A stretch of 64,000 nt of DNA from Poa pratensis (GCA_947311845.1 CAMZMU010000063.1:122853259-122917258); one strand, 5' to 3'. Shown: positions 21,261 through 34,306, counted from the first letter of the stretch. Numbers and translations are program-made. Notes: a model not told the origin generated them from the sequence alone.

Positions 21261-21614
21261 AAAAAAAATCACGCGAGCGCGGCGTGACGACGCGCAAAAT
21301 ACCACTAGTACTTACTATATGATCAAAAGCTTAGGCAATTCATAATAGGAACCATGCAAATAATGACACCTAGTAGTTATGCAAATCATGAAAAGATACC
21401 ACCATACTAAGAATAAATAACATAACATACATCTATCCACATGAGTTGCAATGTTCGTAATAAAATATGACAAAATGGTATCTCGCTTGCCTTTATTTGA
21501 AGGGCAAAACATAAATGCCAAGGCACCTCTGAAGTTCAAGTGAAGACTAGATATAAAGATATCAAAGATAAGAGCATCATGGTGATGCATGTAAAATGCA
21601 TACATGAACTTTGC

Positions 21615-23430
21615 ATTATTTTTACTTTTATTCCAGTCATATTTGCATCATATAAGGGTTATATCACTGTTTTATAATGATTTTGGGAATATTTGACATG
21701 TTTCCTATTTTTTATGGAATTAACCCTGCGCAGGCAGAAAACCCTATTTCTATATTTTAATGTTTCAGGGACCCAAACAACGTCCAAATGACCTGCAAAT
21801 TTACGGGCGTCAATATTTGGAAGGAAGAAGACCTGGGGGCGAAGGAAGCAAACAAGCGGAGGCCCGAGGGCCCAGATGAGTGGGCCCACGCGGCCCCTGT
21901 ACCTGGCCGCGTGGGACCCCCACTTTGGCCCTCGGAGCTCCGCTGCCGTCGATCTTTCCTCCACCGACTCCGTTTTGACCTAAAAACGCCTATAAAAATA
22001 GTCCCCCGACGTTCTCTGGAAGGAGCGCCGCAGAAACACAGAAACACCGAAACAGAGACCTGGAGTTGCAGATTGGAGGGGGAAAACTCCGGCGGGGCGC
22101 TGCCGGCGTGGCCTCCACCTTCTCCAACGACTTCTCCACCGTCTCCATGATGAAGAGGGAGTAGTCCACCTCTGGACTATGGGTTTGTGGAAGTAACTTA
22201 TATATCTCTCTCTCTCGAGCTTCACTAATTAGTACCGTATGAGCTGCTGAACATGATTACGGTCATCTATGTAATACCTTTGTGGTGGATCTTTTTATGA
22301 GTTAACATATGTTTGAGATTGCAATGGTTTTGTTTCAGTTATGAAAGTAGATGCATATTATGTACCCCGTTCTTATTTACTTGTTATGATCAAGCATGTT
22401 TATGGGAGCGTGTGAGGGGGAACGTGTGCATTAGTTGGAGTAACGGGGGGTGGCTAGTGCGTGAACGTGAGAGAAAGTTCCGCCATCCACTTGGGTGTTT
22501 TACCTTACTTTGTTGCCTCACTAGGGATAAAAAGAAATACCATGCTGCCGGAGATGTGGGTGTGACCATTGCCACTTCCTCCATGACTAGATCTAGCATG
22601 TTCTTATTTTAACTTCATGTCATGATACTTATTGCTATACTCTGAGTCATCTTAATTACTGAGGTGTTATGATTTAGTTCGCATCTTGGTGGAGTATAAG
22701 AGAGACTAATAACCAAAAGGTCTCTATGTTAGGACGTGATGCCTATATAATTATAACTTGTCATTAAACTGTTGTGTTGCAATCTCATATGTCAACTCTA
22801 GTGTTCCATTGTCTACCACTTTATTAAAGAGAGAGTGCATTTGTGAAACCATGAACCCCGGTCCATTTTTAATCATAAGAAACACCTTTCCAACCACTTT
22901 TACCACTTTTCCATTTTCTGCCATTTAAAAATCCGGAAATACAAAAACACTTTTACATCTTGCATTCATCATATAAAATCCAAAAATATCATTTATCATT
23001 ACTACCACCATCCTTGCATATTTATTTACCACCATTGCATATTTATTTCTTGTTTGCATTGCATATTATCTTGATATCATTCTCACACATTGTGCTTGAC
23101 AACCACTAGGTGAGGTTGAGGACCAAAACAATTACTTTGTTTTGTAGGTAACCAAAAGAAGGATAGGAAAGATAAATCTTCACTACTGATTCCCCAAGAG
23201 TTCGATATTAAACCCTCGAGTCACCCTCATGGGGAAAACACGTCTTCCACTTAATACACACTCTGCACTTGGAGTCTCAACCTAACCCATTTACTTTTCA
23301 CGCAGGTAACTACGTGAAGGGCCATCAAGAGTGCTTTCTGTCGCCGTTGCAGGGGAAGATACGAAGCTTCCTGCAGAATATTTTTCCCGTCAACTACATG
23401 CCATCACATGGTTATACCTCAATTAATCAT
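21615..23430 (+). mobile_element. Unclassified LTR-like insertion in element B
   Basis: Element B's 3' non-coding sequence is interrupted here by unrelated DNA. It has a GC-rich block (21820-22150) with a TATA box (CGCCTATAAAAATAG at 21989-22003) and a CT-rich start-like stretch. After this comes sequence typical of U5/leader regions of grass retroelements, down to GGTAACCAAAAGAAGGATAG. I could not find matching LTR ends or a target duplication, so the limits are approximate. Confidence 0.4.
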
Positions 23431-25000
23431 ATTCTGGGACAAGCACATTACACTAAGAATGACAGCTATGCTCTCGAAGAAGTGCTCAAAGAAAGGATGA
23501 TTACTCAACATAAAAATAAAAGATTGGCCCTTTGTAGAGGGAAGCAGGGATTAACATGTGCTAGAGCTTTTATTTTAAAACAGAAGTAAAAATGTTTTGA
23601 GAGGTGGTTGTTCTTGTCAACGAATCAGTAATAGAGTTCTTGTTATCTTCCATACTAAACAAGTTGAGAGCGGTTCCGAGTTATTGATATTAGGCATTTA
23701 TAGCATGCACTTTTATATAACATGACACTCCTCCCAACCTTTGCTTTCACAAACCATGGCTAACCGAATCCTCGGGTGCCTGCCAACAATCTCATACCAT
23801 GGAGGAGTGCCTATTTTATTTAACTTTTTAGATGTTATAATGGTCTAACCAGCTCTTTGCAAAATTAGTGACGAGCAGATGAAGCATGCAAGTCGGGACT
23901 TAATTTAGTATGGAAGATAACAAACCCAACTACTACGTCCTCATGAGCTAAAAACAGTGTCACAAAATGAGAAATATTTTGAAGGTTTTAAAGGTAGCAC
24001 ATGAAAATTTACTTGGAATGGTTTGAAATACCACGCATAGGAATTTATGGTGGACTCTTTGGGATAACTTGGTTTTAAGGATTTTGGATGCACGAGCAGC
24101 ATTCCCGCTCAGTACAAGTGAAGGCTAGCAATAGACTGGGAAGCGACAACCAAGAGAGCAATAACTGTCATAATCATACTTGCGACAGAATAAAATTAAC
24201 GGAGGCATAAAAATGATACTAAAACTCTGAGGCAAAATAGATCATCAAGGCTTAATTGACTTTTATTTTTCAGTCATAAACATGTGTGAGCATGTGCCAA
24301 GTCGATTCAAGTAAATTATTCAGAGGAGGATACCACCTGCCATACCATTTTACGAATAGAACAATGCATGTAAATATCTATATGACATGTTATTCAATAT
24401 TAGCAAATTGGTACTGATCATAAAAGACATGAACTACTAAGCAATCATTAAATAACATAACCACTACCATGGTAGCTAAGCATGTTCACATGAGTAGGTA
24501 TATTTACAAAAATGAAAAACAAATAGAGTTCATACCAGCCTTTTACCACATCCGGATTGTCGTAAATCATCATTATTGCTTTTCACTTGTGTGGCTTGAA
24601 TGATGTGAAATGATAACCAAGCCCAAAGTGGAGTCACGGAAATTTTCGAACTCTGAAACAACTATACAAAACAGAAGAAGAACAACAAATATTTTTGGGT
24701 TTTCGATTTAGAGCAAGCATAGAAAGAAACAAGCAAACAAAGCAAAATCTTTTTGGATTTTTGAATAATGAACCGAAATGAAAAAGCTAAAGTAAACTAG
24801 CGCTACAAATACAAAAGAAAGAGAAAAAAGGAAATATTTTTGGTCTTTTGGTGTTTTGCGAAAATAAAATGGATACAAGAAACAAAAGTGAAAAAGAAAG
24901 AAACAAACTAAACATGGATATACAAAGTACCGACATGATATGAATATGATAAAATGAGTGAGCTGTCGGTGGGTCGGCATACCTCCCCCCAAGCTTAGGC
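23430..25000 (-). other. 3' non-coding region of element B
   Basis: Two parts (about 23500-23640 and 23980-24090) match element A at 10690-10850 and 11210-11300. Near 24978-25010 the minus strand reads ..GGCCAAAAGCCTAAGCTTGG.., a polypurine-like string common downstream of Athila pol. No gene is seen. Confidence 0.6.
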
Positions 25001-25009
25001 TTTTGGCCT

Positions 25010-26150
25010 AAGTGGGAGACCAATCATCCCCATGGCCGAGAACTCCATCCTGGCGGATCATATCTAGCATGATCATAATCAGGATCCCGTGAAGAAGAAG
25101 GGCTGAAGCTCCATAATCAGAATACTGATATGAAGAGCTTGTAGTATCGAAGGGCTGAGTGAAGTCCTCCTCAGGTCCCCTTCCCTCACTGTCCGCATGA
25201 AGGCCATGCTCCTCCAAGTATGCGTCAAGGTCATCTCTGAGAACGACCATCCTTGCCTGACATCAAGGTTAAACAAAAGGTGCAGGCAAACAGACTATAC
25301 GTTCAGAGTTTTTAGTTCTCCACCTATACTTCTTGACAAAAACCAATTCATAGGATAGATTATCAATGGTGGACCAGCGGGAAACAAATTGATGGCTTAT
25401 CATAGAGTTAAATCAAGTCTTTCCTTAGGAAGCTGAATATCAAGATGATGTGGTCCTACACCATGCATGGCTAATAAACGAGAAGCAATGAGACCACCAC
25501 AAACCCCTCCTTTTTCACGGTTAGTGGAAAGACGAAATGCAATCATGGCTCCCAAGTTATAAGTTCTATCACATCTTCAAGGCAGCAGAAAGAAATACCA
25601 AGTCATAATAGACAATTTACTTGCATTCTTCCTAGCTAGAACACATTTACCAATGTAATAGGCAAAATATCGAATAGATGGGAGTTGGATGTTTCGAATT
25701 TTACCACCTTCAGCTGTAAAATCTCTTCCTTGGCAGAATTCTGAGTAAGGTCTTGTAAATGCTTAGGTTGACCTCTAATCCTCTCGTGAGATCCCCAGTT
25801 GGTACCTTAATAGCTGCACAAAAATCATGAAGGGCAAATCTACAGCTTTATTGTAGATGTTATAATGAACCATGGGATAGGCAAGTTCCAACTAAATCTA
25901 AAATTTTGCACAACAGACATAGTCAGCTTTGCATATTGATTGGTTCATCAGCAACAAAATGCTCTAACCCTGCATTAGAAATTAGAGTGTTGAAATCTTG
26001 CAAGATTCCTGCAGCATTCATAAAATCTAGCATGGATAAATAGAGGGGAACACAGAGTCTTCACGGTTGACTCCCATGACCTCTGATACTTCCAATTCTT
26101 CATAATTAAGTTGGTTTCCATCCATCTTCCTTTTCTGAAATTTTAAACAA
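25010..26150 (-). pseudogene. Post-gag/pol ORF remnant of element B
   Basis: On the minus strand, alternating frames give short stretches that look like one decayed protein. Examples are an N-terminal basic start near 26130, Y-N-I-Y-N-K-A-V-D-L-P near 25855, a R-Y-F-A-Y-Y-I-G-K-C segment near 25670, and an acidic C-terminal piece (25250-25008) containing L-E-E-H-G-L-H-A-D. Frameshifts and stops are frequent. The position downstream of the protease and the general look match the extra ORF of Athila elements. Function is unknown. Confidence 0.45.
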
Positions 26151-26159
26151 ACCTCATAA

Positions 26160-27094
26160 AAATGATTTTGGAGTGATTAATTCAAGGGAAACACTATGGA
26201 GACTTGCTAGAGGACTAAACATGCATCAAAACTAGTTAATCTAAACAAGAACAAGCATGCAAGCTCTCATAACATGTCACCTACAGTACCAAAATGCTCA
26301 AGATATACACAACTAAACAAAATTCTACTTGGATAATCGGAGGAGTCACATACCGGAGAGCAATTGATCCAAATATCAGCAGCAAAGATGGGCTGAGCAA
26401 GTAGATCGAAAAATCTCGAGCAAGAACAGCAAGAACACGAGTTTGAGCAATGGTGGTGTGTATGGTCGGGAGAGAGAAAGGAGTGGGAGGAGGATGAGTG
26501 AGTGGAGGGCCAGGTGGGCCCCACACAGGGCAGGGCGCGGCCAGCCCTCTGCCGCGCCGTGGTGGCGTGTGGTGGCCTGGTGGGTCCCCCTGGTCATCCT
26601 CTGGTACTCCCACGTTCCACTTTAAAAACTAGGACTTGTAGAATTTTTTCAGAATTTTTTGAAAACTTTTATTTCTGACATTTTCTGGGTGTTTTAAACA
26701 ATGAAAACTAGTAAAAATAAATTTATGTAAAGACTAAACATTGCTTAACTTTGCAAATTACAGTAGCAAAACAGTAGGTAAAACAAGGAGAGAAAGAAAA
26801 TGTTGTTTAGCAATTTTATGCATGTAAAACATATTTGTTAACAAGGTTGATCAAGTCTTGCCACCAAACACATTTTATATGACATAAAAGAATTAAACCA
26901 CATTGAACAATCATTTTACCTTAAATTGTATAGCTATAGATCCAATCATAATATTGAATCCTTCATGAGGTTCATATATAGGGCAATCAATACTTCCCAC
27001 TTTGATATTTAAGATTGGCAATTGTATTACTCCAAATACTTGTCCAGCTTCTTGGGAAAATAAACAGTATGCTCTTTGTCATTAACATGGAAAG
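26160..27094 (-). other. Element B, spacer without RT or integrase
   Basis: Where reverse transcriptase and integrase should lie there is only a GC-rich patch (26450-26620) and AT-rich sequence. I saw no Y/F-x-D-D or integrase signature in any frame. Confidence 0.55.
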
Positions 27095-29600
27095 TTACTT
27101 TTCCTTTGTTGCAATCAATAACAGCCCCTGCAGTGTTAAGAAAAGGTCTCCAAGAATAATAGACATATTATCATCTTCAGGCATTTCAAGCACAACAAAA
27201 TCAGTTAATATTAAGCAATTATTAGCCACTTGAACAGGAACATCTTCACATATACCAACAGGAACAGCAGTAGATTTATCAGCCATTTGCAAAGATATAT
27301 CAGTTGGTATCAATTTTTCCAAATAAAGCCTCTTGTAAAGAGAAAAAGGCATAACACTTACTCCTGCCCTAAATCACATAAGGCAGTTCTAACATAATTA
27401 TTTTTGATAGAGCAAGGAATAGTTGGTATACCTGGATCTCCAAGCTTCTTTGGAACCTTACCATTGAAAGAATAATTAGCAAGCATGGTAGAAATCTCTT
27501 CATTAGGAATCTTTCTCTTGTTAGAGACAATATCTTTCATGTATTTGAATAGGGAGGTAACTTAATAGCATCAGTCAAAGGAATTTGCAAAAACAAAGGT
27601 TTCATCCATTCACAAAATTTATTATAATGTTCTTCTTCCTTAGATTTGTGTTTCTTATTAGGAAAAGGCATTTGTTTTTGCACCCAAGGTTCTCTTTCAT
27701 TACCATGTTTCTTAGCAAGAAAATCTTCTTTAGTGTACTTTTTGTTTTTAGAATGCTTTTCAGGTTCCTCTTCACTTTCCTCTTTATCAGAAACATCATT
27801 CTTATCTTTATCATTAGCATGTTCATTACCACTCTCAGTTTCAGCATCAGAGATAGATATACTATTTGGATCATTAACATGCTCATTGTCTTTAATAGGT
27901 TCAGGAGATTCCTCAACATGTTTATGTTTTCTTCTTCTTCTTTTTTCTTAGAAGGAGTAGTAGTTTCATTAACTAGTTGAGAATCTTGCTCAATTCTTTT
28001 AGGATGTCCCTCAGGATACAAGGATCCTGAGTGGAAGCACCACCTCTAGTTGCTATACCAAAAGCATGTTTATCATTTTCTCTAGAAGCATTACTAGCAA
28101 ATCTTTTTGCACTTTAGTCAATTGTTCAATTTGAGTTTGAACCATATGAAAATGTTTAATGAGTATTTTAACATCATTAGAAGTTCTTTCCAAAACATCA
28201 TGCAAATGATTAATGACATGAGAATTCTTTAAGCTATTTTCTATTCTCATATTGAAATTATTTTGCTTAACAATAAAATTATCAAACTCATCTAAGCATT
28301 GATCAGGAGGTTTAGAATAAGGGATATCTCTATCATCAAAGCGTTGGAGAGAGTGTACCTCAACGTGGATGAGTGAGGAATTGGCTTACACAATTCTTCT
28401 ATAGGTGGAAGATTTTTCACATCTTCAGATTTAATACCTTTCTCCTTAAGAGATTTCTTGGCTTCTCTCATTTCTTCATCATTTAGTTCAAACATTCCTC
28501 TTTTCCTGGTGTAGGTACCGGAGTTGGTTCAGGCAGGGTCCAATCATCATGATTTTGGCTTATCTTAGCCAATAATTCCTCGGCTTCATCTGGAGTTCTT
28601 TTCCTGAAAACACAACCAGCACAACTATCCAGGTATGTCCTAGATTCAACAGTTAGTCCATTATAAAATATATCAAGAAGTTCATTTTTAGCTAGTTGAT
28701 GTCCAGGCCGAGCTCTAATTAAAGAACAAAACCTTGCCCAAGATTCAGGCATTTTCTCTCCTCATTTTGCTTAAAGTTAAAGATTTTCTGTAAAGCAGCA
28801 TGTTGAGCACTAGCAGGAAAATATTTCTGAAAGAAGACATTGACCAAACCCATAGGACTCTCAATAGATCCAGGAGATAAATTATTAAACCAAGTTTTAG
28901 CTTCATCTTTAAGTGAGAAAGGGAAAATTTTAGTAACAAAGTAACTGCGTTTCTTAATATCATCAGAAAACAAACTACTTAGAGTAGAAGAGTATTCATA
29001 TGTTCACAACACTTTCATTTTCAGTACCTCGAAAAGGTTCTTTCTCGGCAATAGATATGAGTGACAAGTCCACAGAGAAATCATAATCTTTATCTTTTAT
29101 ATTTATGGGAGATGTAGCAAACTTAGCATCAGGAGAAAGTTTATAATTGACAGCACGTCTTTGAAGAAGATTTTTAATAGCATTAACATCTTTAGAGGTA
29201 TCACAATTCATGTATTCATCAATAAATTCATCATCAAGTTCAACATAGGTTTCCTCAAGATCATCACTAGTATGTTCTCTCGTTTCAGGTGAATAAACAG
29301 GTGTAATTGGAGTTTCATTAGGTGTTTCAGTATTTTCAATTTGTCTAGATTTAGCAATTGTAGCATCTAGAAAAGGACCCAGTGAACCTCTTTCATCAAG
29401 CACAGTAGAAGCATCATCAAATTCATCAGAAATATCCTCAGATTCAGCAGAAGTAGCAGTACGTGAAACATGTGTATGTGGTGGTGTGACAAGTTGACTT
29501 ATAACAGATGGCGAATCAAGAGCAGCAGAAGTGTTCAGAGTTGTACCTCTCCTTGTAGTGGATGGCAATATGGGAAACTTCTCATCACGAGGTTTACCCA
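27095..29600 (-). pseudogene. gag and protease remnant of element B (Athila type)
   Basis: From 29600 downwards there is an acidic gag N-terminus (29600-28996). Next is a Retrotrans_gag core (28973-28483) with F-P-F-S-L-K-D-E-A-K-T-W-F and an R-P-G-H-Q-L motif. Then comes a Lys/Glu-rich linker (28250-27602) with P-E-G-H-P-K-R-I-E-Q-D. Last is an aspartic-protease region (27540-27095) with A-L-C-D-L-G and M-P-F-S-L-Y-K-R-L, motifs characteristic of Athila polyproteins. The frame changes at least four times. The catalytic triplet region between A-L-C-D-L-G and M-P-F-S-L-Y-K is broken. The remnant has no coding capacity. Confidence 0.8.
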
Positions 29601-30083
29601 GGGATCGCAACAGTGTTCGAGGGAAGTAAAACCCAAATTTATTGATTCGACACAAGGGGAGCCAAAGAATATTTATAAGCCTTGACAGATGAATTGTCAG
29701 TTCAGCTGCAAAATAGTTTTATGACGGTAGCAGTAGTGAAATAATAGCAGCAGCAAAATAAAGGTAGCAGTAATAATTGAAGTAGACAGCAGGATTAAAA
29801 ATACTGTAGGCATAGAGATGGATGAACGGGCGTTGCATGGATAAGATAATTCATGAAATAGCCATACGTAGGGCAATTGCAGGTAAATAATAATAAAGCA
29901 TCCAAGTAATAATCAATCATAGGCATGTGTTCCGTATTTAGTCGTACGTGCTCGCAATGAGAAACTTGCACAACATCTTTTGTCCTACCAGCCCGTTTGT
30001 AGCGGGGCCTCAAGGGAAACTACTGATAATTAGGGTGCTCCTTTTTAATAAAGCACCGGAGCAAAACATTAACACTCCGTGAA
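29601..30083 (-). repeat. 5' LTR remnant of element B
   Basis: It begins within the LTR at GGGATCGCAACAGTGTTCGA, lacking the ~17 terminal bases and the primer-binding site, and follows gag sequence directly. It matches 15312-15825. It stops at CACTCCGTGAA (30083), where the LTR of element C begins. Confidence 0.88.
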
Positions 30084-31186
30084 TGAAAGTGCATGAGCCC
30101 TCATGTGTGGTTTTGGTAATTAATGACAACCTCTATGGACTAATGGTTGCATTGAGCTATCCTTGTAGGGCTTGTCCATTGGCAATGCTTGAACACCATG
30201 TGTTGGTATCAAGATTGAAAGAAGAAGATAAAGTGATGACCAAAGCAATATCCAAGTCATCATATATATTAAGAGAAGAAGTTGAAGTGCAAGTTCAAGA
30301 GAAGCATCTCGAAGAAATCCTATGCTTGAAGCTTGTCACCCTTTTGGAGATATTGGTCAAGTGAAGATGTGCCTTATAGAGGCTCTCCCGTCTTGGTGTA
30401 TGGGGAGCGTTATGTGAGTCTTCATCAAGCATGTGCTAGCAAGCACAATCAAGAAAGGTGTTCCACTTGAAGAGATCAAGATCGTCATCATCTAGCTCAA
30501 GTGGAATGCGCAAGGCAAAGGTATGATCTTGATAGGTTTCCTATTTTACCGATCTCGTGGTGTTAGTGGGAGACCGGGATATAGGATAGACGGCGTACTA
30601 TCAAGAGGGGCTCTCAAGTGAGTAACTTAATCGTATCTTTGTGGAGAGCTCAAACCTTTGCATATTTGGCATATCATATTTCTTGGTTCTTATTTGGCTT
30701 TTATCCATGTGAGAATTTAGAGCTTGTGTTCATCTCCATACCAAGCTTTAGTTCATCAAAAACGGATATCATTTGAATATCTTGTGGTGTTTTTGATGTT
30801 GGAGGTTTTACCAGTTCGTCTCTTGTAGAGAGGTCAAACTCTCCACTTGTGGTTTCCTCCTCACATGATGGAATATGATGTGTATATGCATAATCTTGTT
30901 GTGCTTGTGAGTATCTTCTAACAAGCCCAAGATCATAGAAAACGGAGTCCGGATGAGAAACATATTGCGGTTTTGGTTTGGAGGTTTTATCGGTTGTTCT
31001 TTTATCAAGAGGTCTAACTTTTCCCCATTTGGTATTATCCTCCATTGATGGACTATGATGTTTCTCTGCATGATCTTGTAAAGCTCTTCGTTACGATTCC
31101 AACGAGCCAAAGATCATCGAAAACGGAGTTCGGATGCTCAAGATATCATCATTTTCGTTTGGGTGTTTTTTGCAGTTTTCTGTCCA

Positions 31187-31361
31187 GCGGTAGTACCGCC
31201 CGGGTACCTCTGGGAGTCCAATACCACACCCGTTTGAGCGCCCGAAATCACCCGGAGCGGTAGTACCGCTGCCAGGGCGGTAGTACCGCTGCCTGGAGCC
31301 TATTTCTCTGTTCTAACTCCCCAGGGGGTGGTAGTACCGCTGGGATAGCGGTAGTATCGCT
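31187..31361 (+). repeat. Five near-palindromic GCGGTAGTACCGC motifs
   Basis: Copies lie at 31187-31200, 31257-31270, 31277-31290, 31328-31341 and 31348-31361 (the last reads GCGGTAGTATCGCT). Each is self-complementary apart from the central bases. They sit in the LTR of element C, in the region expected to be U3 or R. Confidence 0.88.
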
Positions 31362-31921
31362 CCTGGTCGCGATTTTCACATAACGGTTGGATTTTTGGGG
31401 TCCTATTTAAGGGGACCTTCTTCCCCAATGACCCCCAACTCTTGAGCACGGTTTTGACCTCCATTGTTGACCTTTTGAAGCTTTGCTTTCTCTCTATTCC
31501 TCCATGATTCTTGCCTCAAATTAGAGGGAAAGAGAGAGGAGATCTAGATCTACCATTCCACCAATCAATCTCTCCTCTAAGTGAGGGGAAGCCTTTGGAT
31601 CTAGATTTTGGAGAGATTTGGTGTTCTTCCTCTCTTCTCCCCCATAAGCATTAGTTGCTTTTGGTGGGATTTGAGAGTGAAGGATTTGGGCACTTGTGCT
31701 CTTGCCATTGCTTTGTGCATCGGTTCGTGCTCTCCACGAGGATTCGTGGAAGTTGAAAGCTTGTGAACTTGTTACTCTTGGGTCTTTGGACCCTAGACGC
31801 CCGTGTGGTGGTTGAGACCTTTTGTGGTCACTTGTAGCTGTTCGGGAGCCCCCAATTCGGTTGTGGGTGTCTGCCCCAAATCGTTGTTGAAAGGCTCCAG
31901 ATTTCCGCCTCGAATGATTCC

Positions 31922-34306
31922 TGTGACACCCCTCCCTGGCACATATCACCAGAGAGGCGGTCGCCCCGTGCGCCAGGCCAAGATATCTGGCCGCACGTCA
32001 TGACAGTGCAACATAATGGAAATCATTACACAATCAGGCACAAGAAGTGCTACAAAAGGTTTACAAGGCCATCAGGGCATGACCAAATATCAAGCCAAGC
32101 ATGGCTCTGGACAGAGTTTAACTGGCAGCGGAAGACGACTAAGGCAACGGCTCGGAGCGGCTCCACTCCACAGGCATCTGGCTGGGCTACTAATCCTAGC
32201 ACGCTCCTGCTCCATCTCCTTGCTAAGGTAGAAGATGAATCCTCGCCAAAACCTGGCCACAATCACAAGGCCCGTGAGTACATTTGTATGCACTCAGCAA
32301 GAATCGCCATTCATTACAAACAATCCAACAGTCATGCAGTTACATGTACATTGGAAATAAAATACTACACATGGCAAGTGTGTACTCTAGACAGGCAAAT
32401 ATACAGTATAACATAAAGTGGTATGCTCATAGCAAGTGGTTAGCTTGCCTTCGAAGACGGGGATCCACCGGGTTTGGGAAGGTTGGGACGATTACACGGC
32501 GTAGGGCAGCGATAGCCTCGTTCCACGGACTCCGGAATGCACGTATAAAAGGGCACCCCATAGAACCATTTTGGAACAAGATGGAATCAGTACCACCGGA
32601 AAGAGCTCGTCGAGACGAAGATTTAGGAATTTGAATCACTCCAATCGGAGGTACGGTTTGAAAGTTGTGGTCATTTGAAAAACTGTCCAGAAGAAAAAGA
32701 AAAAGAATCCGCGGAAAAAAAAAACGGACGGGACGCTAAAGGGGCCGCGGCCGTGCTGTGCGCAGCGCGCGCTGGCTGGACCGCTGGCAGGCCGGCCTGC
32801 TGCTCTGCTGGGCTGCTGGGGCTAGGCCAAGAAAACGATTCAACGAAGGAAAAAAAAGGAAAGAACAGGGGATCGATCCTGGTCATCTTCATCTGTGCTC
32901 CACGCACTCGAGCGGCCAGGGATCGGCCGGGGATGGCCAAGGAGGGCGCCGGGAGGCCGGCCGGCGGCGGGGACGGGACCGGGGCGGCGTGCCGCAGCCG
33001 TGGGAGGAGGAACCCGGGGCGGGGGTGGCCTCCTGCGTGCTGCTCCCGAGCTTGGCCATGCGGCCATGGCGGGAGGCTCGGGGAGCTCGCTGGTGCTGGC
33101 GACGGGAGGGCCCAGCGAGGACGGCAGTGACCGCGGGGACGGTCACCGACCTTCACCGCGTCCGGGGAGACTTCGGCAAGGAGGGGGAGGCTATGGTTGC
33201 GGTGCTGCGAGCTCGCGGAGCTTCGGCCATGGTGGCCGTTGCTCGAGCTCGAGCATACCGAGTACTCCCGACTTTCTTCTGGCTGCACTGGGAGGTGGAG
33301 AGGAGTGAGGGGAGAGTGGGGTGCACCAGAGGAGGGCTCGGGGCTCCCTTTTGCAGCTAGAGGGAGAGGAGGAGCAATGGGAGGAGGGGGGGGGGGGGAA
33401 GACACGGGAGGAGCTCCTCAAATAGTCTCCTGAGGCCCTGTGCTGTCGGTGGAAGGGATAAGAAGAGGAGCTGGATGCACAGGGGAGGCACGAGGTGCAC
33501 TGCAGCAGACGGATCAGCCACCAACCACAGCAGTAATCGGAGGTTAGGGTCTAAGCAAATTTAGGTCACGTCAAAACGTGCGTCCAAGACGTCCAGAGCG
33601 CGACGCGAGCGGCATCGTCGCGTTTCCGGTGACTCGGAGGTCCAAACGGAAAAAGGTTTGTACCACTGGGTTCGTAACGACGAGAGCAACACAACCGAAC
33701 AAGAATCCCTCAAGGATTCCAAACTTTGCAGAGTAAGATTTTCAGAAAACCAAAGACACCGAAGGTGCTCGATGAAACGACAGGGGCCTTGCACATCTCG
33801 GAAAAATCCCCAAAAATTACCACTGAGCTTATTTGGTACTACGAGAGTGTCTATGGAGTTTGAGCTCATTTGGTGTTGTGGAAAAGGGGGTTTTGCAAAA
33901 GTCCGCTAAGCCGCGTACCGTCATCGATTTTCGGTTTACAAAGGAAGTAGGTCAAAACTTGCTCGAATGGGTTCGGGTCCAACAGAAGAAGTGTAGGAAA
34001 TGCAAAAATATGCAACTCCCTAAATTATGAGAATTTTCCGAGACTCCTAAGTTGACCGAATAAAATTGGGATCGGAGCCGACATTTAACAGTTAACACCG
34101 AAACTAAAAATATTGGATTGGAGTATGAAATATTTTTGGGCGGGTCTTCTAGAAATGGGTAGGGGAGTCCTCCGGTATACAAAGAGAGAGCAAACTCTAC
34201 GTCAAATCTCCTCGAAGGATTTTAGGAAACCCTTACTAAAACTAGAAAAAGTTTTCCGACGTCCAAAAATAATTTAAAATTCGGCCTAAATTTTCGGGGT
34301 GTTACA
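31922..34306 (-). mobile_element. Element D: solo LTR of a chromovirus-like Gypsy element
   Basis: The unit runs from TGTGACACCCC to GGGGTGTTACA and is flanked by ATTCC at 31917-31921 and 34307-34311. It is a single LTR with both target duplications, the footprint of LTR-LTR recombination. The GAGTACATTTG..CACTC near-palindrome at 32274-32293 lies ~350 bp from the left end. Element G has the same kind of motif ~380 bp from the 3' end of its LTR, so D is on the minus strand. The interior GC-rich block (32700-33430) has long frames in several readings, none recognisable. Confidence 0.88.

Larger units (their letters stand above)
19213..21308 (+). mobile_element. Helitron (non-autonomous) inside element B
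   Basis: The 3' end has the diagnostic structure: a GC hairpin (GCGCG 21277-21281 pairing with CGCGC 21291-21295), about ten bases, then CTAG at 21305-21308. It is followed by T, as expected for insertion between A and T. The base before the proposed 5' end is A (19212). The 5' terminus reads TTACTAACTATATTAAGGG instead of TC, resembling degraded grass Helitron starts. There are no terminal inverted repeats and no target duplication. The interior lacks a Rep/helicase frame. It carries a GC-rich exon-like block near the 5' end and a long AT-rich tail. Confidence 0.72.
15296..30083 (-). mobile_element. Element B: decayed Athila-like Gypsy retrotransposon, heavily nested
   Basis: In element orientation (minus strand) the order is 5' LTR remnant 30083-29601, gag and protease remnants, a post-pol ORF remnant, the 3' untranslated region, polypurine tract and 3' LTR 19106-15296. 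The LTR family is related to that of element A. RT, RNase H and integrase are missing. The 5' LTR lost its inner end and the primer-binding site, and its other end is interrupted at 30083 by element C. The left flank TGCAC (15291-15295) would be its target duplication, whose partner lies outside the window. Later insertions inside it are a CACTA element, a Helitron and an unclassified segment. Confidence 0.8.

Noticed and set aside
32671..33421. Long frames on both strands in solo LTR D
   Set aside because: The GC-rich LTR block gives open frames in most readings; no domain and no start context.
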